Part shown: piece by piece, positions 30,048 through 43,069 of the stretch
Layout: each line of letters opens with the position of its first letter
Numbering within the stretch: position 1 is the stretch's first letter
Source: Exophiala sp. HKRS030
Lineage: Eukaryota; Ascomycota; Eurotiomycetes; Chaetothyriales; Herpotrichiellaceae
DNA length: 64,000 bases
Assembly: GCA_023897205.1 (NCBI GenBank)
Contig: JAHWDD010000001.1
Coordinates: 372,001-436,000 of the forward strand
Direction of reading: 5' to 3'
Position numbers and translations under genes: made by a program
Notes under the pieces: model-generated
Told to the model about the DNA's origin: nothing
The model's input: the letters and a program-made list of their open reading frames with translations, nothing else
Databases searched by the model: none

Positions 30048-31248
30048 TCAGGCGTTGCCCTCAATTGTCTGAGCAGCCTTGCCAATCATGAAATCCTTGG
30101 CTTTGGCCATCTTCACCATGAAACTGGGCAGTTTGTAGCCGAATGCAATACCAACACCGCCCTGCGAGCCAATTGGCACGAACTGCATGTCACTTGTGAT
30201 CTTCTTGTATACCTTCTTGGTCCGAGGGCCGGGAGCTGGGAAAATGGATCAGCGCATGTTTAAAAGTTATGGATAGGTGGAACTTACTCGCTCCTGACAG
30301 ATCCGATCTGAGGGTTTCCAAGAAAGCATTCTTTGCGAAGCCAATGTCGAAGGCAGCGCCATCGGAATAGCTAGCGACGGCGCCAAAACTGTAGACACCA
30401 GTGACACCAGGAACGTCCAGACGAAGTGTGTGAGGATCAGTCTTGACCTGGTTGCGATCGTTGAGCCACTCCTGAGGGACAAACTTGCTGTTTGGCTTGT
30501 CGCCTGTGGCTTCAATGTAGATGTCGACCGTCTTGGTCTCGCCGTTGCTCAGCTTCAAGACATCCTTGCCGTCTTCCTTGGTGTGCTCGACAACTTTGAC
30601 ATTGTCGTTGATGACTTTGACACCCATTTTCTCAAGTCGCTGTTGAGCATCGGTGCCCATCTTCTTGTTGTGAAGCCTAGGCAACAAGCTGGTGCTGCCC
30701 GAGAGAATTGTGATCTCCTTCGTCTTTCCGTACGTCTCGCCAAACTCGCCGGCGGTCTCAACACCAGCAGCACCACCGCCCGCGATCAATATCGTCTTCG
30801 CACTTGGGATCTTCTCGTGGACGTCGTTCAGGGCAGCTTTGAGGGCTTCTGAACCGTCTGTGACTGTCCAGAGGGGAGTGTTGAAGTTGGTGCCAGAGGC
30901 AATGACGAGTGAATCGTAGTGGAGGGCAGCAGAGGTACTCGTGTGGACGGTCTTGGTCGCAGGATCGATTGAGGTGACATACGCCTTGACGAACTCGTAC
31001 TGTTCAGGCCCGTAGCTCTTGAAGTAGGGAGCGATTGGCAGCAGCGCCTTTTCGAGAGGCAGAGATTCGGGGTTGGCGATGACTCGGGGGGCACCAATCT
31101 TCCAGTAGAACTCCTCGTTGGGAGCAACTTGGACGACCTTGTACTTGTCCTTCCCACCCAAAGAAGGAATAACAGTCTTCAACAGACCCTGAGCCGCAGT
31201 GAGGCCGGCGAAGGAGGCGCCGATGATGACGATCGTGTGGGTAGACAT
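30048..31248 (-). CDS. AIF/FSP1 (AMID)-like FAD-dependent NAD(P)H oxidoreductase
   Basis: Two exons, 30288-31248 and 30048-30235, with a 52-nt intron, give 382 aa. The N-terminal FAD Rossmann motif is VIIGASFAGLTAA, with the first glycine pattern slightly degenerate. The NAD(P)H motif is ILIAGGGAAGVETAGEFGE near residue 160. A second FAD motif is GVYSFGAVAS, a variant of the usual GD motif with alanine where aspartate is expected. After the intron, a basic segment (RTKKVYKKITSD) and GSQGGVGIAFGYKLPSFMVKMAKAKDF follow, matching fungal AIF-like proteins related to FSP1/AMID. Those enzymes reduce quinones or act in cell death. There is no mitochondrial presequence, so lipid-droplet, ER or mitochondrial outer-face location is possible (inference). 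The absence of the usual Asp is worth noting. Confidence 0.87.
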
Positions 31249-32293
31249 GGTGTTGTTGGGGGTTGGAGAGAAGACGGACGGGTCAAGATGAAATTAAACA
31301 ACTAAGAAGAATTGAACGTAGACACGGTGTAAGGAGTATGTATAGGACAATGGAATGAAACCCTCAGGTGAGAAAAGTGCAGGGCTGACTTTTTTGAGGA
31401 TTGGTTAGGGGTGGAGCCTCGTTGATTGTCGTCTGTTGTTATGGTTTCGGGCACCGGGGATTGTTTTGTGGTGGAAGCAATAAAGTATTACGAGGTCTCC
31501 GTGTCCGTATTCGTATGTTGTAAGACGCGGCCACAGGGGGTCAACTTCTTATTATATATCCCTGGCGGCCTTACTCCGTACCTGAGGAATCTCGTCTGGT
31601 CTTCTGCTGCTTGTCTACGCCCACTACTTTGCTTTCTGCCTATCCTCCCGCTTACAAAACCATTGCGCTGATGATTGAAAATTTTCGCAATTTCGTTGGC
31701 AAGCCAATATTCCACGCGCCCCTTGGGACGCGATTGCGACCCGCGTTTGATTGGCTGAGATGGTCCGTAGCCTTGGATTTGATGCTCCAGGTCACGTGCA
31801 GTGTCCTCGGAGTCGTGTAGTCCAGTGTATTTCTCGGGCGAGACATCTGTCCAAGGGTAAATGGACCATGACCGTGCCCACCACATTTAGTAATCCAGGT
31901 TTTCGCCTACTATACTACTTCTCTGCTCGCAAATAGCGCCGATCGGTGCGTGGGTTCTCTTGCCTCAGTCGAGAACACCTTCTGACCATCGTTCTGATTG
32001 TTTCGATGGACAGAGCGTTCGGAATATTGCCTTACCTAATCGGAAACAAAAAACTCATAGAAAGCCGAGATGAATGGCAGAAGCTTAATAGGTAGTTAGG
32101 ACTTTTAATCGGCGACCTGCTTCTGGAGGGATAAATGTACAAGCATATTTGATTATGCTACATTGCATAGTCAACGAAAACAACTAGGGTATCTCTCATA
32201 AGGAACTATATTACATGTCATGCCACTCTCCACTTCCACTTCCCCTCGATAGCTCATGTGTCACAATAGTATACTCGGTACAGACTCAATCCC
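31249..32293. other. Intergenic, about 1.0 kb
   Basis: Promoter side of the AIF-like gene. One TACTCCGTA copy is at 31572-31580. No gene supported. Confidence 0.55.
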
Positions 32294-32677
32294 CTATGGA
32301 TGAGGGACCCAGCCAACAGTCTTGCGCCATCCATGGAATGGTCTTGTCTTCTTGGGTGCGCTCTCAGATTCGGACGCGGATGATTCGCCCTCAACACTGT
32401 GTCGTGGCTCTTCGACGGGAGCGGGAGCGGCATCGGTTGTTGCGCTGTCGTTCTCGGGCAGAGCGGCAGAATTCTTCCTTGACTCAAGTCCTTCGGCAAC
32501 GATGCTGTGACGGCGGGTGGACTTGCTCTCGCGGCGACCATCTCTGGTCAGGTGTTTGCGGTAGAACTCGGAATGTTTGATGAGCCAAGGTTCGAGCCAC
32601 GATTCCGCAGCATATGGATTCGTCCTGCTGGTACCAGCGGGCTGGTCCATGGCCATGCCATTGAATCCTTCGGCCAT
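32294..32677 (-). CDS. Small Ser-rich hypothetical protein, 127 aa
   Basis: Single ATG-started open frame. The N-terminal half (SWLEPWLIKHSEFYRKHLTRDG) is amphipathic and could fold. The middle has basophilic kinase-like sites (RRHS, RKNS) and a Glu/Ser-rich acidic stretch. The end is strongly patterned, KKTRPFHGWRKTVGWVPHP, with regularly spaced tryptophans. I do not recognise the family. Codon use resembles neighbouring genes and the composition differs from random intergenic frames, so a real gene is more likely than not. Neighbours offer no functional hint. Confidence 0.5.
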   Translation of the reverse strand: MAEGFNGMAMDQPAGTSRTNPYAAESWLEPWLIKHSEFYRKHLTRDGRRESKSTRRHSIVAEGLESRKNSAALPENDSATTDAAPAPVEEPRHSVEGESSASESESAPKKTRPFHGWRKTVGWVPHP

Positions 32678-33775
32678 GTCGACAGATTGATATGTGATGG
32701 TTGCGAGTTGGTTTTGCGATTGGGATTGTCTAGTGAGGGTTGAATATCGTTGAGGTTTGATTGGTCGTTATATATCACTGACGGTATCTAAAGATGTCTT
32801 CGTGAGAAGGGAAAGAGGCGGATTTTTCAGGCATACTTATGCTGTTCGGCTGATGACCATAAGACACACGACGCCGTCAAAAAAAGGCCTCAATGACGTC
32901 GACTTTGATTCTATGCGTCGCCGACTCGGATTCTATTCGCGTGTTCAGATGGTCCCGAAATCCGGTGAGTCCGGGGTATGGTAAGCATGATCTGCAGGTA
33001 GGGCCAGTGAGGGAACTGTAAACATGCATACGCAAGGCTGGAACGCCGAGGCTGCGGCCGTAGAAAGTCCTAGATGGCGCAATGTTGTGCACAAGGGTCC
33101 TGGAATAAGCTGCTCAAACCCTCGACGGAAGTGTTCGGATGCGTGGCCAGTAGGAGGTTTGCTGAGTCTCAGGAAGATTCCGAGCCTATTCACCATACAC
33201 TGCGATGATGAAAAAATGCCGCAACGTGCATTGACGATATACTTCGTGATGCTCACGCAGGATTGCGTGTCGGATGTAATCCATCGATTGAAGTCTTGTG
33301 ATGACTTACCTGCTGGCTCTTGCAACATCATCAAGACAGCCCGTTCCGAATCATCTAGCATTTACAAAGCAAAAGAAGTTGCGCCTTGGAAATCACTTCT
33401 CACCAGCGTCTTTTGCTTCAGATCAAGGTTCTAGCTGAGACAGAGTCTTGCGCTCTCTTGATGCGTCTGTGTGTCTGCTGAGGGGATGCAAGGGAGAATG
33501 TTATTGAATGCGTGGAAATCGAAAATGTCGCGAGGCTGACCATGACATCATACCATCTGGAAATCCACGCTTGCCCCCTTTCGGTGTCTGCACAATTTCA
33601 AAAGACTCTGAGCCTTTTTTTCTGTTTGATATTGCCAATGCTCTGGAGCATACGGAGTTCTCTGTACGATTACGAGTTCCATCGAGTGTTTGTTTCGGTT
33701 TTGCCTAATGTTATCCCTTGTTTCTAGTTTGACGTAATTGTCTCTCTTTTCCCCGGACCTCAAGAGCAACCCCCC
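32678..33775. other. Intergenic, about 1.1 kb
   Basis: Divergent space between the small Ser-rich protein and the SET gene. One TACGGAGT copy is at 33651-33658. Small frames at 32945-33434 and 33508-33727 show no features. Confidence 0.5.
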
Positions 33776-34635
33776 ATGTCAGTTAATGATGCTGATGATG
33801 AAGATGCTCGACAACCGCTGTCGAGAGCGAATGGCCTCGTCCTGGTTATGAACACTCCTAAAGGTGGGTTAGTTACTATATCCCAAGATGAGTTGCACAC
33901 GTCTATAAGCATCCCCTTATCTGCAATGAGGCATCTCGCTCCCATTCTCAATCGAAAGTTGTGATTTATACTGGCATTCTTGCTTTGGACGCCCATCCAC
34001 TACACCTGACCCAACTTGGCTATAAGGAAAAAGATGCACCCTGACAAATATCTCTTTTTTCCGATCATCATCTAGGTCGAGGAGTTTTCGCAACCCAAGA
34101 CATATCCAGGTCCACCGTCATAGATGTATCTCCGGTTCTAGTTTTCAGTCAAGAGGAAGTTGAAAAGCACACCCAACATACATGCTTACAACACTACACT
34201 TAGTAAGTTCCGCATATTATACTGTACTCCCGGGGGGGGTTTTTAAACGGGCCCGAACAGATATCCCCATGGTGTATCATCATCAGATCAGGCCCACAGT
34301 GCTTACTTCTCTGACCTTTGTTTTTCAGCTACTGGCCTTCCAAATCTGGCAAGACAACTACCCAAGCCCTGGCTCTCGGACTCGGCTCCATGTTTAACCA
34401 TTCCACCCGGGCTCAGAATGTCGGTTGGAAGCGCAATTTTGAGACCGAGGTGATTGTTTACACGGCCCTTCGAGACATCAAGGCCGGAGAAGAGTTGTGT
34501 ATATCTTATGGTCACGCTAGGTTATGGTTCGAGGATGCCGACGCCAACAACAACGACGACGACGAAACCGATTCGAACGACGACAAAGATTTGGCGGAGA
34601 TCGAACTAAGTGGGCTGGGAAGGATGGAACTATAG
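33776..34635 (+). CDS. Compact SET-domain protein (putative lysine methyltransferase)
   Basis: Three exons, 33776-33863, 34076-34202 and 34329-34635, with 212- and 126-nt introns, give 173 aa. The first junction restores PKGRGVFATQDIS, the start of a SET domain (KGRGVFA type). The second gives HYTYYWPSKSG. Core catalytic landmarks follow: GSMFNHS at 91-97 is the NHS pseudoknot element, and DIKAGEELCISYG at 121-133 contains the GEEL motif and a SET tyrosine. There is no post-SET cysteine cluster. The C-terminus is a short Asp/Asn-rich acidic tail. It resembles small fungal SET proteins whose targets, histone or other, are unknown. Introns are longer than others in the window, so the model needs transcript support. 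Family is confident, exact exon edges less so. Confidence 0.8.
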
Positions 34636-35856
34636 TAAACACCCAGTTTACTCGAGGTTCTCAAGGTCCATAAATACGTGCAGCATCGAACTGTTGCTTC
34701 GCCTTTCTATGGACATGACTCGGGTTGGCGACGAGAACGAGTTGCCACTATCGAGGTATAGCACATCACTCTGGCCTGAGCAAGGAGCAAAGGATCAGAT
34801 CTTTCAAATCCCCATACGGGCCGGCCGACGGATCAACATTTCCTCCGGTTCACGCTTTGACTTGACTTTGAGGGACCCTAAAACGTCTACTTATTACATC
34901 TTATTGCATGGGGCGGGTGGGGCTATAGAGGCAATGACTGTACCATGGCTTCCCCGGGGATTCGGGGCTTATCATGGTTGTGGTTGTCTCTTTTTTTGAA
35001 CCCCGGGGTCGATGAGTAAACAAATATTTATTTCGTTTCCTCGACCCTTTTTTTGCTTGGAAAAGCCGAGGACATACGGAGTACCTATATAAAGGTTGCC
35101 TGCCTGTACCGAATACGAACGAGTACATATCATTCACCGTTATGTTTCCATTTCCCCATCCCCCCCTCTCTTTTCTACTGTAAGACCAAACGTCTGTGGC
35201 TTGCCTTCCCGAACACGAATACGAACGGAAAAAAATGAGGCGTTCCGGGGAACAAATGATTCGCTTTGGGGTCAGCTCAGCTACAGGTTGACCGCCCACA
35301 AAAAGACCAAGACGACATACCAAGACGGCTTTCTCAAAAGTTCCGTTTTACCAAATGAGTGGTTGGGAATGAAACTTTACGTCGAATACGAAACCGTCCG
35401 ACACACACACATCTCACGTACTCGTATCCACACATTGCAGGCAGTGACCAGGACATGGGTATGTGAGCCACGGGAACAAGAAAATGTTTGTTTAGACGAC
35501 AAATTTTTTTTTTTTTGGTTTGAAACAATATTTTCGATTCTTCCCACACGCGGATATGTATAAGTATCAGCATCATCATGTGTGTCTGTACCTATATAGG
35601 TACACACAAGATGCCACACCACGGCACTCACTCTCGGGTCCTCCAAACGTTGTAAATCAACCATGGCCCACTTTCCCGTTTTGACGGTTCTTTTCCGAAC
35701 TCGCTCGACGGTGGGATACGACGAGAGGATTTGGTCGGTCGGTCAGCAACACATAAAGGTCGTGCCTCCACCAGCACCACCACCTCGACCCGCCGAACCG
35801 ACACAAACCCTCCCTAAAAGAGGGCATGGTTTCCTCGGAAGACCAAAAACTTTCCC
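34636..35856. other. Intergenic, about 1.2 kb
   Basis: Between the SET gene and the MFS transporter 3' end. It contains TACGGAGTA at 35075-35083 and an 18-bp perfect palindrome at 35587-35604. An open frame at 34610-34999 lacks an ATG start and a recognisable domain and is not called. Confidence 0.5.
35587..35604. repeat. Perfect 18-bp palindrome TGTACCTATATAGGTACA
   Basis: Self-complementary over all 18 bases, about 250 bp past the MFS stop codon (gene on the minus strand). The function is unknown. Confidence 0.9.
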
Positions 35857-37810
35857 TTAATGCATCACAACAGCGACATGGTCATCCATGTACTTGTCGA
35901 TATTGCCCAAAAAGATACTGGATATGATGGCGATACCACCGAATGCGATACTGGTCAAATACACATACTTGTAACTCTCGGCGTAGGCGATTTGGCCAGC
36001 AAGCACAACCATTTCGTACGCGGTCTCGTTGCCGGCGATACCGGGAATTTCCTTGATGCCTTCGAGCAGACTGGCGCCCGTGAGCTGGATGACCTCGGTG
36101 ATGTAGGTCTCGTTGGTGATGCCCAACTCCAACGCCATGGTGCCGCCGATGTACTTGACGGCGTTGGGGACGAACTTGTTGATAAAGACGTTGTAGTAAA
36201 CCGTGTAACCGATGCACCCGCCGATCACGCGGATCGAGAGAGTCAGGGCCGCCACCGTCGCGATGATGTCGTCGGGACAGATGATGGTCGTCATGATACT
36301 CGCGGGGACCACGATGCCGCCGATGCCCAAGCCGCCCAGGACCAAGAGACCCCAGAGGGTGTTGAGGTTGAACCGGGTGCCGCATGCCAACGCGCCGCAT
36401 CCCGCGGTCATGAGAACGGACGAGAAGATCATGAGTTCGCGGTTGTGGCCCCGGAACACGGACAACAGCCACAAGACGATGCAGGCGCCCGCGAGGATGC
36501 TGAAACCGATGGGGATACCACGGATGCCGACACCGACGGGGTCGTGGCCGTAGACGTTGAACGCCTGCGTCGGCCAGAACATGATGACGCTGAAGAAGTT
36601 GGCGCCTGAGATGGCGGTGATGATTAAAGTGAGTGTCAGGATACGGGCTTCTTGCTTCATGCGCGAAGGAAACATGGGGAACTTGGCGAACTTGATCTCC
36701 CAGATCGGGAACAGAATGAAGAGGAAAACGGCGCCAATGATCAACGGCGCCAGCACGTGGGCGTGGCTCCATTTGTACTGGTATCCTCCCCACTGGAGAC
36801 CGGCGAGGAAGAGAATCATGCCGATGATGGAGAGACCGCCGCCGACAAAGTCGATTTCGCCAATGATTTCCTTCCTGCTGAGGCCACGGCTGTTGGGGCG
36901 GGGAGGTGGGAAGTAGAAGAGGAGAGTCCCCCCGAAGCCGACGCATGCCCAGATGCCGCAGAGCAGCGTGCAATAGCGCCAGCCGGCGTGGGACGCGATG
37001 AGTTGGGCCCAGAGCACGGACGGGCAGAATGGGATGATGGTGAACACCAGGATGGCGACGTATTTGCCTCTTTTACGGGTCGGCGCCAGTTCCGAGGTGA
37101 CGGCCAGAGAGGTGAGTTCGCAAATGCCAGCGCCAACGCCGGAGAAAGCCATGCCCACTGTGCGCGTACATCACATGTCAGAAGGTCTGGAAAGCGCAAT
37201 TTCAAGAGGTTGACTTGTGGCAACGCGGCAACAGTGAAAGTATAGGTAAATTTGAGGGGAGCTGACTCACTGATAAAGACGTTCATGGTATGTGCCGTCC
37301 CGCAGATGATCATGGCGATAATGAGCAGGGTCGAGCCCCCAAGGGCGACATAACGTCTGCCGATGAGGTCTGAGATGGACCCGACAAAGGGACAAATGGC
37401 AGCCAAGGCGAGGAGGTAGGCCAGGACGAACCAAATCCATCGATCGACACCACCGATATCACCGTAAATGTACGGCGGGATGCCACCGAGGATGTACACG
37501 GGGATTTGAGAACCGGTCCAGAGGAAAGCCATGGCGACGAGACTCATGATTCTCTTGAACGTCATCTAGGTCTTCTTGTCAGGACACAACGGTGATCGAA
37601 CAACTGGCTTAGGGAATGGCCACTTACAGGAGGCTCATGATCGTGGTCCTCGTCGTCGCCGTACGTGCGCAGGCCATCCTTTTCATAATAGCCTGGATGT
37701 CCCGGGACTCTTTCATTGGTATGGATCTGTTCGATATGCGACGCCGGGTCCTTGTCCACGACGGGAGGCGAAGCATGGTCGCTGGAGCTATCGTCGTGTT
37801 GCGTGGCCAT
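35857..37810 (-). CDS. MFS transporter, TRI12-type drug/siderophore:H+ family
   Basis: Three exons, 37628-37810, 37271-37565 and 35857-37157, with 62- and 113-nt introns, give 592 aa. The start is MATQHDD; the frame extends 15 codons upstream to a GTG. A ~60-residue acidic/His-rich cytosolic N-terminus leads to about 14 predicted helices, the usual number for the DHA2/TRI12 group. The MFS A-motif region is DLIGRRYVALGG, and GVGAGICELTSLAVTSELAPTRKRG is the TM4-5 region typical of TRI12-like and siderophore importers. The second splice restores VFIMGMAFSG. The group contains toxin efflux pumps and ferric-siderophore importers. No secondary-metabolite genes lie nearby, so the substrate is unassigned. 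Confidence 0.9.
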
Positions 37811-40504
37811 GTTGGGCAAAACGAGGAACAACGAGCTACCGAGAAAGTGGTTCACAAAGGTCTTCGGTGACCACGATCCTCTGCTAACGAGAGCGCGCGA
37901 GAGACACGGCTTTCTTTTTCGGTTTGGCTGGCCAGCAGATGGATGCGAAAGAGCAGAAGAAGTAGTGGTAAGGGATGTGAATCGAGAGAGATGGGAAAGG
38001 GGAATGGAAATGGAGAACGGAGGTGTGAGAATCTGGGGGAGAGAGGGATTGATAGATGTACTTGCCGAAGAGGCAGAAATGGTCAGAAAGATCGACTCAG
38101 GATGGATTCATGCTTTTGAAGTTAGTTTCTGTGTGGTGCGAGTGTAGATAAGTCTGGTACTCGGTGGGTGGTTGGACGACTACTTCGTACGGCGTCGCCC
38201 CGTGGGGAGGAGGCGGCGCCAGGTCGAGAACCTCAATTCAGCCAGTTGGGTGATTTGAGTGACCAGTGGAGTGGATTTGGGGCCCCCGTCGTGGTTCGGG
38301 CGAGTCTAACGAGTTACCAGACGAGGAAGCGAGAAACGTAACAGTCAATGTGGCGATCAGACCAGGGATGAGGCACGTAGATTATCTTCGTAGCAGTGTG
38401 TGGGAGCCATGGCCATCAATCATGATTGCATCCAGTAGATAACTCCGTAATGAGCGTATCCGTTTCGAACTAGTTGATCCTCCCGACCAAGTGTATTCGC
38501 TGATGTGCGGGCTACTCGAAAACCATCAACGCTTCCCCCCGCATCGGTGGGTGGAGGCGAAGGAGAGAGGGCGAGAGAGAGAAAGGAGGGAGGGCGGATA
38601 CTCACTCGTACCACACTACCTACCAAATGGTTCATTGACCAGTACTCCGTAAGGGCGTGTCGGAATTAAATCAAAGACCTAATGTGAAATGGATGGGACG
38701 GGGCGTGATTGTCGTGGCCAGCACTACTGTGACTTACTCCGTAAACGATGCATTCTTTGCGAGCCACGTTCCTACTCGAGCCTAAAGAGACCAGGGGGCT
38801 CATTATTGAACCAACGATATCAACAAGGGATTTTGATTGAGTCTTCTGTGAAAGCTGGGGTGGTGCGAATGGCAATCTGCAGATTAACGTACTCATCTGG
38901 TCAAATGACACTTGTATCAATCGTATGCGAATTGTTCACACAATGTGTATACCTAGTCGAACCTATCTCAGGTGATCAATTGAGCGTGTTGCACCCTTGA
39001 AATGACACCTGTCTAAAGAATGTCCGCTACCAAGCAATAGCTTAGGGAGGTCAAGCCTATCCGCGCATGGGGTACAACGGCCCAAGTACCTACCTAACCC
39101 ATAAGTTTTACGGGGTACGGAGTTCTGAGCCTATAGGCTTCCCCGGGTTACCCAGTAGATCTACGGAGGGCATTTGTCACCGCCTGATCTGACGGTCGCT
39201 GGGGGGGTTCAACGACGGTGACTCGGATGGCGTGGGATCGAAAGCCGAGAATCAATACTCCGCTCAATGCCTAATGCTTTTTGTGTAACTTGTACAAAGT
39301 TTCAATATCTAATTCTACGAGAGCACGGTAGTGTACATGCGGTGCATCCCGTGCATACTCGTCCAAGAGGTGGTCGCTGACAGCCACGGACTCCCCGGAA
39401 TCTAAAAGGAGCCAACACCAAGTTTAGGGCGCTAGGACCACGGTCAAAAAGCAAATTCCAAGGCTGGACTCAGGTAAAGGGTGCGGTGCAAGTCCCTCTT
39501 CGATATCTCGGGTATTGACATCTGGTGTCCGTCCATGCAATATTGATCCACTTCTCCGCAGAACACTTGGACAGTTGCCGGTAACTCGTACCTAAACCAG
39601 TCCCTTAGCCGGCAGGATACCGAGGCATCCCATCCAGCCACGACATGAGGACACAATAAACCGTAGGGATCTGGACAATTGATGGTGATAGGTGCAATGT
39701 TTACCCCTGTAGTCGTCTAGGGCCCAGGAATCTGGTTGTCAAGGTTCAACAGTAGAGTTCCGGAGCCTGTAAATGTAACAGTAGAGCGCACCGGGATTCG
39801 ATCGAGTTGTGACAATGCCGTGCCCTCGATATGTCTGATCAATGCTGACTCGCTCGACTGCGTCAGATGTCTCTAAAGATGAGTCCGGTTGGCAAATATG
39901 CTTTTCACAATCCATCCATACCATGTGGACACACACCACGTCTGGCCTGACAGCCCGGTATCGTTTTCCACATAGGGGTAATCTTCCGTGGTGTATGCCC
40001 TCATGAGAAGCTAAAAGAAACGTGGAGGACTTCATGTTCCTCGGCTCTTTTCATGCACGTCGGGAAAAGATTCGTTTATCGTGCCATGCCCTCGACCACG
40101 ATCTCTCCACGACTCCGCATCCACCGCCTGAGTCGTCCATTTTTACCACCGGCATTATCACATCTTTATCATGTCCGGTCAATGCTCAAACACATCAATC
40201 CCTCCAGGTCGAGCGTACAAGGCGACGTACAGCACAGGAGAGTGCTAGTCGATCACTGTTTTTGGGTTGAGCGTTGGCTATCACTCGACCGCTGTTTCAG
40301 TGTGGATCGGCGTAAATGTTCTGGACATGGCGGAGGGAGATCTCAAAGGTCTTAGATCATGCTGAGCAATCTGACACTCTAGTCATTAAGTCTTCGTTGC
40401 GCTTGTGTCCGACCACAGTGGCGAGTACCAGTCTCTCATTGCTTACTGTGCAAACTCTGTAAGTTCCAGCCAACATTGCACTCCTTCGCAATGGAGTCTA
40501 GAAC
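37811..40504. other. Gene-poor stretch, 2.7 kb, with four TACGGAGT words
   Basis: The longest interval without a supportable gene. ACTCCGTA/TACTCCGTA copies lie at 38442-38449, 38643-38651 and 38735-38743, and TACGGAGT at 39116-39123. Several short frames (for example 38689-39000 and 39739-40035) lack domains. A lineage-specific gene or a non-coding RNA cannot be excluded. Confidence 0.5.
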
Positions 40505-41587
40505 TTAGAACAGCGGAGGATTGCGCGTAGTATCCTCGAATGCATTCGCCGCCGGGACTGCGACATCCATTTCACCAAACGCATGTATGTTGGGAATAGC
40601 TTTCAGGCTTTGTCTGTCAAACATGGAAGCACCAGCTATCGTTTGCGCATTGCCAGATTGCTCGCCCTGCTCAGGTTTCCCTTGCCAGTTGCTCGCTACC
40701 TCGACGCTTATCGGCCCATCCAAGTACATCAGTATCGGCGTTACGTGCACTGATTTATGGTGTTCTTTGACACTAGGCTGCACAATTGTTGGAGGAACGA
40801 AGATGCTATACACGTCGCCGGGCCGCATTGGTCTGAAGAAAGAAACATTGCTGAACTGAGCAGTCGCAGGTCCAAGTTCCGGGTGATGCATTTGAAGGTG
40901 CTGTTGGACGCTTTCGTGCAGGAGAGACATCGTCATACCGCCGTGAATCTAGAGAGTCATATTAGCAAGCTGTGTAACAACGATTCGCGGCCAAACATGT
41001 CCTACCGTGTCAGGCCAACCCTCTACGCCGAAACCCAGAAAGAATACCATCATGGTTATAGGCTGCGAAGGATGTTTGAAGACCTTCATTGTTACACCGC
41101 GTGTGCCTGTAAGCTTCTCGCCTACCAGGTGTTCACCCCTGACGGCGCCATTCGAGCGGCTCGCATAGAAGTTCTCTTCGGTCCAATTCTGCTCACGTAG
41201 ACCCTCGACCAGAGGGTGCACCTCGAGTGTCTCCTTTATTTCCTCGCATAACTCTTGATCCTCTTCAGAGCCAGGCTCGAAGGGTGGTTGCAGGTACTCC
41301 CAGCTGATCAAAGCTGTGCCTGCGATTGCGCCGAGGGTGAAGAAGAGATCCGCCCAGAACACCGATCTGGCGAAGCGCCAGAAGAGTGAGGGCCCTGTGG
41401 GAGTTTTGACAATTTGTGGGGTGTATGCTCCTGTGTACGGTGTCGTGTCGGGGGCAGGCATTTGTCCTGGAGTCTGGAAGTATTCTTTATGAGGACCATG
41501 TTGGCCGTGTTGTCCTCGACGCTGCCACGGCGAACGTCGAGATGCCCGGCAAGCCTGACGCCAAAGCGCCGGCCGTAGCGCTTGCAT
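40505..41587 (-). CDS. Hotdog-fold thioesterase (PaaI/THEM4-like), probably mitochondrial
   Basis: Two exons, 41006-41587 and 40505-40948, with a 57-nt intron, give 341 aa. The N-terminus (MQALRPALWRQACRASRRSPWQ) is Arg-rich and lacks acidic residues, a likely mitochondrial presequence. A hydrophobic segment (FWADLFFTLGAIAGTALI, about residues 75-95) suggests inner-membrane anchoring. The thioesterase core runs from about residue 170: FFLGFGVEGWPDTIHGGMT, where the intron falls between T and I, and this HGG element is the hotdog active-site helix start. SFFRPMRPGDVYSI follows. The family hydrolyses acyl-CoA thioesters; acyl specificity is inferred only. The arrangement resembles fungal mitochondrial THEM4-type thioesterases. 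Confidence 0.87.
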
Positions 41588-42271
41588 TGAGCTGTGATCA
41601 AGTGGATTGACAAAGACGTAGAGTGCAAACCTCTTTGGCGCTGTTGTGGAAGGTTGTACTTAGTCTTTCGAACAAGGCTGCGCTGAACCCTATGAACCTC
41701 ACGAGCCTTGGCGACACGAAGAGTGATTTCTGTACGTACCAGACAGAAACGACCTACGCATGAGTGTCGTAGACCGAAAACAGAGCAGAAAAAGTATCTA
41801 CACTATTCTACTTCGAATTTGTATAGGCAACTGTGTATCGATACCTGGGAAAAAAGCTCGCTCGAAGCGGCACCGCAGTTACACCAGCTTATATTCATTG
41901 GGAGAACCGAATTTCGAACATGCGTCTAGTCCGATTCACATTTGCACACGTCACAAGCGAACACAGGGCACAGATGACAGAGAGATAGTAGATTTGGCAC
42001 AGGCATACTGTATTCTTAATGTACGAGTACCAGCCGAAACGCCTTCTCCGAGTATCATAAGAGATCCCATCTTCAAGCCATGTATGACTCGCCATGCTCT
42101 AGGGAAATCCAATCCCGGGCCACCATGTGAAATGCATACCGGACTATCAAGACAATCGGTATGTCCTCCGTTCATTTGTGCACGACCATTTTTCATATCG
42201 TGCCCTTGGATACGATGCGTTGCAAAACTCTCCAGTCTAGACCATCCACTTCCCCTGCTCCTAGTCGTTTC
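41588..42271. other. Intergenic, 684 bp
   Basis: Upstream of the thioesterase and downstream of eS30. No gene supported. Confidence 0.55.

Positions 42272-43069
<798 letters not shown>

Noticed and set aside
35860..36609. Plus-strand open frame over the MFS transporter
   Set aside because: Antisense shadow of membrane-helix codons; no features of its own.
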